A stretch of DNA of 64,000 bases from Weizmannia acidilactici (GTDB lineage: Bacteria; Bacillota; Bacilli; Bacillales; Bacillaceae_C): contig NZ_BKZP01000009.1 of assembly GCF_008974185.1 (NCBI RefSeq), forward strand, positions 1-64,000, written 5' to 3'. A model generated the notes under the pieces. That model was not told where the DNA came from. It made no database searches and worked only from the letters and a program-made list of their open reading frames with translations. Made by a program: the position numbers and the translations under genes. Position 1 is the first letter of the stretch, and every line of letters begins with the position of its first letter. Shown here piece after piece: positions 26,433-35,113 of this stretch.

Positions 26433-26702
26433 ATGAGAGCAATTTTGACGGTAATCGGCAAAGACAACATCGGCATCATTGCCGGTGTGAGCACGCAGCT
26501 GGCGGAGATGAAAATCAATATTCTCGATGTCAGCCAAACAATCATGAGCGGCTATTTTACGATGATGATGATGCTGGATTTGTCGAATGCGCAAGCAAGT
26601 TTTGACGAAATTAAAAAAGCCCTTGCGAAAAAAGGAGAAGCATTGCAGGTACAGATCAAAATCCAGCGCGAAGAAATTTTCCAATCGATGCACAGCCTGT
26701 AA
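26433..26702 (+). CDS. ACT-domain regulatory protein (UPF0237)
   Basis: 89 residues, a single ACT domain: 'AILTVIGKDNIGIIAGVSTQLAE' then 'NILDVSQTIM'. The ATG behind AGGAG is preferred over a GTG three codons upstream. ACT domains bind amino acids or other small ligands. It is 22 bp upstream of a UPF0210 gene; this pairing is widely conserved in Firmicutes (for example SP_0238/SP_0239 of pneumococcus), so it probably senses a ligand for that partner. The function of the pair is unknown. Confidence 0.88.
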   Translation: MRAILTVIGKDNIGIIAGVSTQLAEMKINILDVSQTIMSGYFTMMMMLDLSNAQASFDEIKKALAKKGEALQVQIKIQREEIFQSMHSL

Positions 26703-26724
26703 AAAGTGAGGGATGACACAAACA

Positions 26725-28080
26725 ATGGAAACAAAGCAAATACTTGAAACGATCCGCATGATTGAAGAAGAAAAACTCGATATCCGCACGATTACGATGG
26801 GCATTTCGCTCCTCGACTGCATCGACGCGGACGGGGAAAAAGCGCGCCGGAACATTTACGATAAAATTACGACATTGGCTGAAAATCTTGTCCAGGTTGG
26901 GGAAGATATAGAGTCGGAATACGGGATCCCGATTATCAATAAACGCATTTCGGTCACGCCGATTTCGCTGATTGCCGGTGCAACGGATGAAAAAGATTAT
27001 GTCGCTTTTGCCAAAACGCTCGATGCGGCGGCGAAAAAAGTCGGCGTCAATTTTATCGGCGGATTCTCGGCACTGGTGCAAAAAGGTTACCATAAAGGCG
27101 ATAAAATTTTGATCGATTCGATCCCCGAGGCTCTGGCCGAAACGGAACGCGTCTGCGCATCGGTCAATGTCGGCTCGACACGTTCGGGCATTAATATGGA
27201 CGCGGTCCGCGACATGGGCAAGATCATTAAAAGAACGGCTGAACTGACCGCGGATTCGCAGGGGCTCGGCTGCGCGAAACTAGTGGTGTTTGCGAATGCG
27301 GTGGAAGACAATCCGTTCATGGCCGGCGCTTTCCACGGGGTCGGCGAGGCAGATGTTGCGATCAACGTCGGCGTGAGTGGCCCGGGTGTCGTGAAGCGCG
27401 CCCTCGAAAAAGTAAAAGGGAAGCCGTTTGATGTCGTGGCGGAAACGGTGAAGAAAACAGCGTTTAAAATTACGCGCATGGGCCAGCTCGTCGGCATGGA
27501 AGCGTCGAAACGGCTCGGCGTCCCGTTCGGCATTGTGGACTTGTCGCTTGCCCCGACCCCGGCTGTCGGCGATTCCGTTGCGCATATTTTGGAAGAAATG
27601 GGCCTTGAATCGGTCGGTACGCACGGGACTACGGCGGCGCTCGCGTTATTGAACGATGCCGTGAAAAAAGGCGGCGTCATGGCGTGCGGCCATGTCGGCG
27701 GGCTTAGCGGTGCGTTCATCCCGGTTTCCGAAGACGCCGGCATGATCGATGCGGTTAACCGCGGCGCTTTGAATCTCGAGAAACTTGAAGCGATGACTGC
27801 GATCTGCTCGGTTGGGCTCGATATGATCGCAATCCCGGGCGACGTTCCGGCCGAAACGATTTCGGCGATGATCGCAGACGAAGCTGCAATTGGTGTCATC
27901 AACAATAAAACGACAGCGGTCCGGATCATTCCAGCACCGGGCACAAACGTCGGTGACCGCGTCGAATTCGGCGGCCTGCTCGGCCATGCGCCGGTAATGG
28001 GCGTCCATTCCTTGTCATCAGCGGACTTCATTGCCCGCGGCGGCAGAATCCCGGCCCCGATTCACTCATTTAAAAACTGA
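26725..28080 (+). CDS. UPF0210 (DUF711) family protein
   Basis: About 451 residues from the second in-frame ATG, matching the family N terminus '[24 protein letters not shown]'; an ATG at 26713 would add four residues. Conserved Gly/Ser-rich stretches are '[11 protein letters not shown]' and '[19 protein letters not shown]', with '[18 protein letters not shown]' near the C terminus. The fold resembles the glycyl-radical PFL/RNR class in structure databases, but I see no radical motif and no activity can be assigned. It is cotranscribed with the ACT protein. Confidence 0.87.
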   Translation: METKQILETIRMIEEEKLDIRTITMGISLLDCIDADGEKARRNIYDKITTLAENLVQVGEDIESEYGIPIINKRISVTPISLIAGATDEKDYVAFAKTLDAAAKKVGVNFIGGFSALVQKGYHKGDKILIDSIPEALAETERVCASVNVGSTRSGINMDAVRDMGKIIKRTAELTADSQGLGCAKLVVFANAVEDNPFMAGAFHGVGEADVAINVGVSGPGVVKRALEKVKGKPFDVVAETVKKTAFKITRMGQLVGMEASKRLGVPFGIVDLSLAPTPAVGDSVAHILEEMGLESVGTHGTTAALALLNDAVKKGGVMACGHVGGLSGAFIPVSEDAGMIDAVNRGALNLEKLEAMTAICSVGLDMIAIPGDVPAETISAMIADEAAIGVINNKTTAVRIIPAPGTNVGDRVEFGGLLGHAPVMGVHSLSSADFIARGGRIPAPIHSFKN

Positions 28081-28110
28081 GCGCTTGAAAAAGCACCACC
28101 AAAATAGAAA

Positions 28111-28152
28111 AGGCGTTGAGACACTCCGCTATTTGTGTTTCAACGCTTTTTT
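28111..28152 (+). terminator. Terminator of the ACT/UPF0210 operon
   Basis: AGGCGTTGAGACAC (28111-28124) pairs with GTGTTTCAACGCTTT (28135-28149) with two G-U type positions, followed by TTTT. The sequence from 28160 to 28450 shows nothing recognisable. Confidence 0.85.
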
Positions 28153-28454
28153 TGCAAGCTATATGTTGTATGCACGGAAAATACAAAATTACTTTTTCAG
28201 TGGCCCCTTTCTTTTTCATATACGGCGGCCTAAAACCGGGATGAAATGGCGATCACTAGATCGAGTGGAAACAAAATTGTGCAATGGACAAGAAGAACTA
28301 AGTACACAACAGGTTATATGGAATGTTATGTTGTTAATAACCGCCATATAGATTCATTTGCCCAAACATGACTCAAGCCTTCCAAAAAAAACAGACCGGA
28401 ATGCCAATGGAATTTTTACAAACAGGATAGAAATAACAGGAGGCTATTTTTTAT

Positions 28455-28505
28455 TTGACAGCTCTCCATACTCTGTTATAATGAAATCAAATGGTACCGG
28501 TTTCA
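28455..28505 (+). promoter_or_regulatory. Promoter and operator 1 of the LacI-family regulator gene
   Basis: TTGACA (28455-28460), 16 bp, TATAAT (28477-28482), then TGGTACCGGTTTCA (28492-28505). The operator fits the general LacI-family pattern TGNNANCGNTNNCA and covers the likely transcription start, so the regulator probably represses itself. Confidence 0.85.
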
Positions 28506-28517
28506 TTTTAAAGATGG

Positions 28518-29564
28518 ATGGTAAATAACATGAGGGGAAAAGAAGCGAAAGTTACGATTTACGATGTAGCAAAGAAGGCCGGCGTGTCGAAATCGACCGT
28601 TTCAAGATATTTAGGCGGCCGGTTTCATGAATTGTCACCGAAAACCCGGCAAAAAATCAAGCAGGTGATCGATGAACTCCAATACCGCCCGAATAATTTG
28701 GCGAGAGGGCTGAAAAATAGCCGCAGCTACTTGATTGGCGCGCTGGTTGCCGATATTACCAACCCGTATACAACGGCGATTTTAAGGGGGGCTGAGGATG
28801 TCTGCAAGCAGCATGGCTACAGTTTGCTGATTTGCAACTCTGATAACCGGCCGGCAAAAGAACGCGAGTATATCTCCATGCTGCAGTCCCATAAGATTGA
28901 CGGGCTGCTGATTCAAACAACGGGAGGAAACAGCGATTTTTTGGAAAGCTTGTCGGAAAACGGCAAAACCCCGATTGTCCTGGTTGACCGTAAAATTCCT
29001 GAGCTGCCGTTTGATACCGTTGAAATTGATAACCGTGGGGCCGTGATGCAGGCTGTGTCCTATCTGATAAAGAAAAATTACAAAAGAATCGGCTATTTTA
29101 CAGAGCCGGTTGCACATGTCAGCCCGCGGCGCGAACGGTATACAGGATTTCAGGAGGCTTTGCGGCTGGCTGGCCCTGATCATCCGAGCCTGGAAGACTT
29201 GTTTGAAGTGGACCTCAAGGACGAAAGCCAATTGGAGAAAAAGCTCAATGGTTTTTTGTCCCGCACCAGCCAGGAACCAAGGGCCATCATTGCCGGAAAC
29301 AGTGTCATCGCGTTAAAAATCATTATCAAACTGAAAGAGCAGGGCTATAAGATTCCTGGCGATACCGGTTTTCTGAGCTTTGACAATCCGGAGTGGGCAG
29401 CTGCCGTATTTTCAGGTATTACTACCATTGAACAGCCGACTTATCAAATTGGCAAAACAGTAATGGAGCTTATTTTAAAACGGCTGGCGGACGACGAATC
29501 GCCGGCCCAGACGATCTCTTACCAGACGCGTTTGATTGAAAGGGGATCTGCCCCGGGGAGATAA
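28518..29564 (+). CDS. LacI/GalR-family transcriptional regulator (KdgR-like)
   Basis: 348 residues; the ATG at 28530 is an alternative. The N-terminal helix-turn-helix is 'IYDVAKKAGVSKSTVSRYLGG', closely like B. subtilis KdgR. The periplasmic-binding-like effector domain follows ('YLIGALVADITNPYTTAILRG', 'LLIQTTGGNSDF', 'GFLSFDNPEWAA'). Four copies of one operator pattern lie in its own promoter and in the 345-bp gap to the next operon, so its target is that sugar operon. The effector is unknown. Confidence 0.9.
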   Translation: MVNNMRGKEAKVTIYDVAKKAGVSKSTVSRYLGGRFHELSPKTRQKIKQVIDELQYRPNNLARGLKNSRSYLIGALVADITNPYTTAILRGAEDVCKQHGYSLLICNSDNRPAKEREYISMLQSHKIDGLLIQTTGGNSDFLESLSENGKTPIVLVDRKIPELPFDTVEIDNRGAVMQAVSYLIKKNYKRIGYFTEPVAHVSPRRERYTGFQEALRLAGPDHPSLEDLFEVDLKDESQLEKKLNGFLSRTSQEPRAIIAGNSVIALKIIIKLKEQGYKIPGDTGFLSFDNPEWAAAVFSGITTIEQPTYQIGKTVMELILKRLADDESPAQTISYQTRLIERGSAPGR

Positions 29565-29582
29565 CTTCCCCCTAAGGAAAAG

Positions 29583-29596
29583 TGAGACCGGTTTCA
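29583..29596. promoter_or_regulatory. LacI-type operator 2
   Basis: TGAGACCGGTTTCA is a near-perfect palindrome with the TGNNANCGNTNNCA pattern, 19 bp after the regulator stop codon. Confidence 0.75.
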
Positions 29597-29697
29597 CCTA
29601 AAAAGAAGCGACGATACAGGCTGAAACCCTGCGGGATAGCTTGAAAAGATGCCAACATGGGATTGGTCAGAAAAGAAGTGGCAGCTTTCCCCTGTAA

Positions 29698-29711
29698 TGG
29701 TATCGGTCCCA
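29698..29711. promoter_or_regulatory. LacI-type operator 3
   Basis: TGGTATCGGTCCCA keeps all fixed positions of the pattern. It is 115 bp from operator 2 and 149 bp from operator 4, about 11 and 14 helical turns, so DNA looping is possible. Confidence 0.7.
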
Positions 29712-29797
29712 TTAAAAGAAAAAGAGAGCTCCCGGAAAGAAGCATCCAAAACGACAAAAACGATAGATACAGTAAAAGAAAAAATCCAAAAAACATC

Positions 29798-29860
29798 TTA
29801 ACATCGCACGCTCTAAAGCTATAAAATACAGGTCCGGCACAAAAAATGGTACCGGTCCCA
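29798..29860 (+). promoter_or_regulatory. Sugar operon promoter with LacI-type operator 4
   Basis: TTAACA (29798-29803), 16 bp, TATAAA (29820-29825). The operator TGGTACCGGTCCCA (29847-29860) lies just downstream, in the initially transcribed region. It probably drives the genes from 29910 to 34105. Confidence 0.75.
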
Positions 29861-29909
29861 ATCCATAAACGAAATCTGGTTCCAACAAATAAGAAAAGAG
29901 GAAACACCA

Positions 29910-30665
29910 ATGGCCCATTTATTTGTCACCATGAATGCATTTCAGGATACTGCCATTTTTTCTTACCCGGTGTTATTCGCCGCCATCCGCGAGGCCGGAT
30001 GTGACGGGGTAGAAATCCGGAGGGAGCTGCTTGAAGATCCGGCTTCTCTTTTACCCGCAGTGAAAGGCATGCTCGATGAGGCGGGGCTGATCCCATACTA
30101 TTCTTGCCCGGTTTCTTTATTTGGAGAGGATCATCAAGTTATCGACGTAACGCCTTATGGGCAGGAGGCTGTGGAGCTCGGGGCAAAGCTCATCAAATTT
30201 TCATTGGGCAACTACCGGAAGGGCCTGTCCGATATGGATGCGCTTGCCGAGGCTGCCGCCCGTTTTTCGGGTGCCGGCATCCTGCTGGCCATTGAGAATG
30301 ATCAAACCGCCCTCGGGGGAAAAGCAGAGCGGCTCGCGCCATTTTTTGCGGCATGCCGCAGCAAGGCCATTCCGGTACGTTTTACCTGTGATATCGGAAA
30401 CTGGGCTTATACAGGGGAAGATGCTGAAGAGGCCGCCGCTGCTTTAAAAAACGAAGTGGTATACATTCACGTGAAAGAAGTGGTGGAAACGCCATCCGGT
30501 TACGAAACGATCCCAATTGGCCGAAACGGCAGGCAAAAATGGAAACGGTTGCTGCGCCTCCTGCCGAAAGATGTTGCGATTGCGCTGGAATTTCCGATTA
30601 CAAACGATTTGAAAGATTATATTGAACTGCTGAAAGAAGAGGTGTTTGCAAATGAAAGTGTGTGA
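29910..30665 (+). CDS. TIM-barrel sugar isomerase/epimerase (AP_endonuc_2 family)
   Basis: 251 residues. It is a xylose-isomerase-like TIM barrel with 'CDGVEIRRELLEDP' near residue 31, 'IKFSLGNYRKG' near residue 95, 'LLAIENDQTALGG' (metal Glu) near residue 128, 'FTCDIGNWAY' and 'YIHVKEV'. The family includes L-xylulose-5-P 3-epimerase (UlaE) and several ketose epimerases; the acidic/His residues that bind the metal are in place. It is the first gene of a LacI-controlled operon and overlaps the next by 14 bp. The substrate cannot be read from the sequence. Confidence 0.85.
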   Translation: MAHLFVTMNAFQDTAIFSYPVLFAAIREAGCDGVEIRRELLEDPASLLPAVKGMLDEAGLIPYYSCPVSLFGEDHQVIDVTPYGQEAVELGAKLIKFSLGNYRKGLSDMDALAEAAARFSGAGILLAIENDQTALGGKAERLAPFFAACRSKAIPVRFTCDIGNWAYTGEDAEEAAAALKNEVVYIHVKEVVETPSGYETIPIGRNGRQKWKRLLRLLPKDVAIALEFPITNDLKDYIELLKEEVFANESV

Positions 30666-31611
30666 TGTGCTGACATTCGGAGAAGCGATGGGCATGTTTA
30701 TTGCGGAAGAACCCGGCCACCCCGCATCGGTCCGGCACTTTACAAAAGAACTGGCAGGGGCGGAAACAAATGTGGCAATCGGGCTTTCGCGCCTCGGGTA
30801 CCGGGTGCTGTGGCTGAGCAAAGTCGGAACAGACCCGCTTGGCGATTATATCATCCAGGAACTGCAGCGTGAAAAAGTGGATACTTCCTTGATTAAAAGA
30901 GACGAAGAAAACTTGACGGGATTTCAATTGAAAGAAAAAGTATCGGAAGGCGATCCGGGTGTTTATTACTACCGTAAAAACTCAGCCGCAAGCCGGATGG
31001 GGATCAAAGATTTTCCCGAACTCGAAGAAATGCATGCCAAACATTATCACTTAACGGGCATCCCGCTCGCCCTCTCCCCGTCCGTCCGGGAACTGAGCGA
31101 AGCACTCATACAAAAAGCAAAAAAAGAAGGCAGCACCGTTTCGTTTGATCCGAATTTGCGCCCTTCCATGTGGAAAGACGAAAAAACAATGTCGGAAACG
31201 ATTCAAAGATATGCCTGCCAGGCCGACATTATTTTTCCAGGCATCAAAGAAGGAAAAATTTTGACCGGCTATCAAGCGCCTGAAGATATCGCGAAATATT
31301 ATCTCGAATGCGGTGCCAAAATGGTGTTTGTCAAACTCGGGGCAAAAGGCGCCTATGTGGCAACGAAAAAGAAAGCGCATACCGTACCGGGCGTCCCGGT
31401 TTCCAAAGTTGTTGATACGGTCGGTGCCGGAGACGGATTTGCCGCCGGTGTGTTAAGTGGCCTGTTCGACGGTTTAACAGCATTTGAAGCAGCGGAAAGA
31501 GGGAATGCAATTGGCGCTTTGCAAACCATGTCTTCCGGGGATAAAAACGGGCTTCCGGCCCGGGAAGAACTGTTGGCATTTATGAACGGGCATTCGGTGA
31601 AAAACGGTTAA
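30652..31611 (+). CDS. kdgK: PfkB-family sugar kinase (2-keto-3-deoxygluconate kinase-like)
   Basis: 319 residues from the ATG; a TTG two codons earlier is less likely. PfkB landmarks are 'LAGAETNVAIGLSRLG' (residues 34-49), 'FDPNLRPSMW' and the catalytic 'DTVGAGDGFAAGVLSGL' near residue 258, where Asp is the base. It resembles KdgK, which phosphorylates 2-keto-3-deoxygluconate, but no KDPG aldolase lies in this operon. The hexulose-phosphate synthase downstream suggests that the product is a 6-phospho-ketose or keto acid. The specificity is therefore open. Confidence 0.85.
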   Translation: MKVCDVLTFGEAMGMFIAEEPGHPASVRHFTKELAGAETNVAIGLSRLGYRVLWLSKVGTDPLGDYIIQELQREKVDTSLIKRDEENLTGFQLKEKVSEGDPGVYYYRKNSAASRMGIKDFPELEEMHAKHYHLTGIPLALSPSVRELSEALIQKAKKEGSTVSFDPNLRPSMWKDEKTMSETIQRYACQADIIFPGIKEGKILTGYQAPEDIAKYYLECGAKMVFVKLGAKGAYVATKKKAHTVPGVPVSKVVDTVGAGDGFAAGVLSGLFDGLTAFEAAERGNAIGALQTMSSGDKNGLPAREELLAFMNGHSVKNG

Positions 31612-31635
31612 ATCCACAAAGAGGAGTGTTTTGGA

Positions 31636-32940
31636 ATGGAAAAGTCGTTGAAAAATGTCGCAAGCAAGAAGAGATTTTTGCATCTGGTTCCAATCGCTTT
31701 CATTACCTACAGCCTTGCCTATTTTGACCGGGCAAATTACAGCTTTGGCGCAGCGGGCGGAATGGCACAGGATTTAAATATCACAACAGGTGTTGCCTCC
31801 TTTTTATCAGCATTATTTTTTCTCGGTTACTTCTTCTTCCAAGTTCCGGGCGCGGCGTATGCAGAAAAAAGAAGTGCCAAGAAGCTCGTATTTGTCAGCC
31901 TGATTCTCTGGGGCCTGCTTGCATCTGCAACCGGTCTGGTCCATAACGTTGCATGGCTGTACCCGATCCGGTTCTTCCTTGGTGTTGTAGAATCTGCCGT
32001 TATGCCGGCAATGCTCGTCTTTTTGAGCAACTGGTTTTTAAAGGAAGAGCGTTCCCGTGCCAACACCTTCTTAATTTTGGGCAATCCTGTCACCGTTTTA
32101 TGGATGTCCATAGTTTCCGGTTATTTGATAAAGGCGCTTGACTGGAGGGGAATGTTTATTGTGGAAGGGATTCCGGCCGTCATTTGGGCATTTTTCTGGT
32201 GGAAGCTGGTTGAAAATAAGCCGGAAGAAGCAAAGTGGCTGACAGATGAGGAAAAGAAAAACATTGCATTTGAGATGAAAGAAGAACAAAAAGGGATGAT
32301 TGCGATAGCGGGATATAAAGAAATGTTCCGCAACAAGACGGTGCTTATTCTCGCGATCCAGTATTTTGCATGGAGCATTGGGGTTTACGGATTTGTCATG
32401 TGGCTGCCGTCGATGATAAAAGCGGCCTCCCATATGGATATTGTAGCAACGGGCTGGTTGTCTGCCGCTCCTTACTTATTGGCGACAATCGGCATGATCG
32501 CTGTTTCCTATTTTTCCGATAAAACGTTAAACCGCAAAACATTTGTCTGGGTATCGCTTTTGATTGGCACCATTGCTTTCTACGGTTCTTATTTGATCGG
32601 TTCATCCAATTTCTGGTTCTCTTACGCGCTGCTTGTCATTGCGGGAGGCGCCATGTATGCGCCATACGGGCCGTTTTTCGCAATTATGCCGGAAATTTTG
32701 CCGAAAAATGTATCCGGAAGTGCCAATGCCTTTATCAATAGCATGGGTGCTTTAGGCTCTTTTGTTGGCGCATACATTGTCGGGTTTTTAAACGGGGCAA
32801 CGGGCAGCACGCAGGCATCTTTTATCTTTATGGCGGTTTCGCTCCTTGTCTCGGTTCTGTTAACCTTGACGGTCCGCACAAAAAAGCAGGCGTCTCCTCT
32901 GGCGCCGGAAAATCTTGAAGCAAAGGCGGTTTTAAAATGA
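31636..32940 (+). CDS. MFS transporter, anion:cation symporter (ACS) family
   Basis: 434 residues, 12 helices. ACS-family features are 'ITYSLAYFDRANYSFGAA' in helix 1 (usual D-R-x-N), 'GYFFFQVPGAAYAEKRSAK', 'GVVESAVMPAMLVFLSNWF' and 'EERSRANTF'. The family brings in sugar acids such as glucarate, galactonate and hexuronates with protons. The operon context (kinase, epimerase, decarboxylase-fold enzyme) fits uptake of an acidic sugar. GAGGAG precedes the ATG, and the stop overlaps the next start (ATGA). Confidence 0.9.
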   Translation: MEKSLKNVASKKRFLHLVPIAFITYSLAYFDRANYSFGAAGGMAQDLNITTGVASFLSALFFLGYFFFQVPGAAYAEKRSAKKLVFVSLILWGLLASATGLVHNVAWLYPIRFFLGVVESAVMPAMLVFLSNWFLKEERSRANTFLILGNPVTVLWMSIVSGYLIKALDWRGMFIVEGIPAVIWAFFWWKLVENKPEEAKWLTDEEKKNIAFEMKEEQKGMIAIAGYKEMFRNKTVLILAIQYFAWSIGVYGFVMWLPSMIKAASHMDIVATGWLSAAPYLLATIGMIAVSYFSDKTLNRKTFVWVSLLIGTIAFYGSYLIGSSNFWFSYALLVIAGGAMYAPYGPFFAIMPEILPKNVSGSANAFINSMGALGSFVGAYIVGFLNGATGSTQASFIFMAVSLLVSVLLTLTVRTKKQASPLAPENLEAKAVLK

Positions 32941-33557
32941 AGATTCAACTGGCATTAGACCGTTTCACGATCCAGGAAGCGATCGAAATTGCAGCAAAAG
33001 CGGAAAAAGCGATAGAATGGATTGAAGTCGGCACATCGTTAATTAAAGAATTCGGCGTCAAAAGCATTTATGACATAAAAAACCGGTTTCCGGACAAAAC
33101 GGTGGTCGCCGATATCAAGACGTTCGACAATGCAAAGTACGAATTTGAACTTTGTTTTCGGGCGGGAGCCGACATTGCGACTGTGATGGGGGCGGCTCCC
33201 CCTGTCACGCTCCGTACATGTATGGATACGGCCGGGCAGTTTGGCAGGCAAGTGATGGTTGACCTTTTGAATACGCAGGCGCATCAACAGGCGGAGATTG
33301 CCCGTTTGGAAAACATCATCGTCTGCCAGCATATCAGCAAGGACCAGCAGGAAGAAGGCGGAGGCGGAACCTGGGGGCGCCGTGCAGCATCGCGCAGCCA
33401 GCAGCTTGCGGTGGCCGGGGGCATTTCACTGGAAAATTTGGCTGCTGTCCGCGCCCTTCAGCCGGATGTGCTCATTGTTGGTTCGGCAATCAGCAAGGCA
33501 AGTGACCCTTTGCTTGCGGCAAGAAAGATAAAAGAAACTTGGGAGGCATTGAAATGA
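32937..33557 (+). CDS. hxlA: 3-hexulose-6-phosphate synthase-like enzyme (OMP-decarboxylase superfamily)
   Basis: 206 residues. The N terminus 'IQLALDRFTIQEAI', the catalytic-type 'VVADIKTFDNAKYE' (D-x-K-x-x-D, near residues 57-70) and 'VAGGISLENL' with 'PDVLIVGSAI' are those of the HPS/3-keto-L-gulonate-6-P decarboxylase group. HPS joins formaldehyde and ribulose-5-P; its relative UlaD decarboxylates 3-keto-gulonate-6-P. The middle segment 'VCQHISKDQQEEGGGGTWGRR' departs from B. subtilis HxlA ('VHTGYD'), so the reaction may differ. It overlaps both neighbours by ATGA. Confidence 0.82.
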   Translation: MKIQLALDRFTIQEAIEIAAKAEKAIEWIEVGTSLIKEFGVKSIYDIKNRFPDKTVVADIKTFDNAKYEFELCFRAGADIATVMGAAPPVTLRTCMDTAGQFGRQVMVDLLNTQAHQQAEIARLENIIVCQHISKDQQEEGGGGTWGRRAASRSQQLAVAGGISLENLAAVRALQPDVLIVGSAISKASDPLLAARKIKETWEALK

Positions 33558-34105
33558 ATCGGGAAATAGAAGTCATTTTAAATGAAATTCAAACGGTATT
33601 TTCAAAAATAGACGGGGAACAAGTGGAAAAGCTTGCGGATATGCTTGCCTCTCCGAAAAGCATTTTCGTATTGGGCGAGGGGCGTTCAGGGCTGATGGCC
33701 AAGTCTTTTGCGATGCGGCTCATGCATCTTGGTTTCCATGTGTTTGTCGTCGGCGAGACGATCACCCCTTCCATTCAGCCGGGAGATTTATTGATTGCCG
33801 TCTCTGGTTCCGGCACGACTTCCAATGTTGTGCAAGCGGCGGAAAAAGCGAAAAAGAATGGGGTATCTGTTGTGGGCGTGACTTCTGATCCGTCTTCGAG
33901 GCTTGCGGAAACTTCGGATAGCGTGGTCCATATTCCGTCTGCCACGAAATACCGGAGGCCGGGAGAAATTGAAAGCAGGCAGCCGCTCAGCTCATTGTTC
34001 GACCAGTCCGTCCATCTGTTTTTTGACGCGGTTTGCCTGAAAATTGCCGGACAGCAGAAATCGGGGGATGAAGCGGCGTTGAGCCGGCACAGCAATCTGG
34101 AATAA
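33554..34105 (+). CDS. hxlB: 6-phospho-3-hexuloisomerase (SIS domain)
   Basis: 183 residues from the ATG behind GGGAGG. It is a SIS fold with 'VLGEGRSGLMAKSFAMRLMHLG' (about residues 38-59, closely like HxlB), 'FVVGETITP', 'AVSGSGTTSNVV' and 'GVTSDPSSRLAE'. It interconverts 3-hexulose-6-P and fructose-6-P and normally works with HxlA in formaldehyde fixation or, in reverse, pentose formation. Here the pair sits at the end of a sugar-uptake operon and not next to an hxlR-type regulator. Confidence 0.9.
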   Translation: MNREIEVILNEIQTVFSKIDGEQVEKLADMLASPKSIFVLGEGRSGLMAKSFAMRLMHLGFHVFVVGETITPSIQPGDLLIAVSGSGTTSNVVQAAEKAKKNGVSVVGVTSDPSSRLAETSDSVVHIPSATKYRRPGEIESRQPLSSLFDQSVHLFFDAVCLKIAGQQKSGDEAALSRHSNLE

Positions 34106-34299
34106 GAGATGGAAGAGCGCAAATGCGAACGGGCCCGAGCAAGCAACGGGATTTGGCTATCCGGTTTCTGAATAAGGCAAAATGGTAATGAAACACAGGA
34201 AAAAACAGCAGATATGGCTTTTCCTTATCCCGCTGGATACGGGGCCGGAGCCGGACCATTCCGTTTGCGGATCGGCTTGCAGTATCGTTGAAAGGATAT

Positions 34300-34340
34300 A
34301 CCGCGGACGAACAATCGATCCGCGGTTTTCCATTTTTTAT
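34300..34340 (+). terminator. Terminator of the sugar operon
   Basis: ACCGCGGA (34300-34307) pairs with TCCGCGGT (34319-34326), followed by TTTCCATTTTTT. The 34106-34299 stretch before it shows no recognisable gene. Confidence 0.8.
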
Positions 34341-34467
34341 CCTGCACATTTACGCCGGCTGATATCATCCTTTTTCCCGGCGTTATTTATTTTGCCGTAA
34401 TAGGTGCCGGTTGATCTTTATTCCTTCGCTGGCGCCGCATTCAATGCAGCACGGGCGCCGGTATCAC

Positions 34468-34962
34468 TCACTCTTCTTCCCGCATTTGCAGCGCCCGGTT
34501 GGCGTTCCGGACATCGTTGTTCAGCAACTGGCTTAAGTTGTAGGCCTGGTACATGCCATGTTCATGCATATAGTTGAATACGCGCGCATGCCAGTCGATC
34601 GCGCTGTTTAAATGGCGGATGAGCACATTTCGCAAAGCCGGCGTTGCGGTTTCCGTAATCGCAATCGCATAATTTCTAACCGCAGATTTCGAAGCGCTCA
34701 GCAGCTCGCCGGCCTGGAACCCCGTGCCGGTCTGCCGCTCTTCATCTTCCAACATTTCCTCTTCGCGCGGCGCCTGCGGATAAAATTGCAGCAAATCCCG
34801 GATATTTTTCTCCAGCGCCTGCACAGAAAAAGTATACAGTTCGCGGAGCCTATCATCCGTCACATTGTTCAAAGAAGATTTGCACTGGATCAGGCAAATC
34901 GTTTGCGATGCAACCAGCTCGTGAATTTCCAATGTTTCATGCCAGGCCAATGTTTTCGGCAT
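34468..34962 (-). CDS. CotF-like spore coat protein
   Basis: 164 residues from the ATG behind AGGAGGG. All-helical, with the CotF/ferritin-like pattern: 'HETLEIHELVASQTICLIQCKSS' near the N terminus, a linker rich in E ('REEEMLEDEERQTG'), then 'ALRNVLIRHLNSAIDWHARVFNYMHEHGMYQAY' and 'LLNNDVRNANRALQM'. Proteins of this type are found in Bacillus spore coats. No sporulation promoter could be assigned with certainty. Confidence 0.78.
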   Translation of the reverse strand: MPKTLAWHETLEIHELVASQTICLIQCKSSLNNVTDDRLRELYTFSVQALEKNIRDLLQFYPQAPREEEMLEDEERQTGTGFQAGELLSASKSAVRNYAIAITETATPALRNVLIRHLNSAIDWHARVFNYMHEHGMYQAYNLSQLLNNDVRNANRALQMREEE

Positions 34963-35113
34963 TGGCGGATCCCTCCTTTTACTCCTCACACTAACCCATT
35001 TGTATTCGCAAAGCCACAGCATGTGCCTGTATTACCAGAAGCCGAAATATTTTTACATTTCCCCGTGATTTGCTATGATATGGATGAAAATGACATGAAA
35101 GGCGGAGTGAAAA

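Noticed and set aside
29572-29910. Minus-strand open frame of 112 codons in the gap before the sugar operon
   Set aside because: No homology and no ribosome site. The region holds the operators and promoter of the plus-strand operon.
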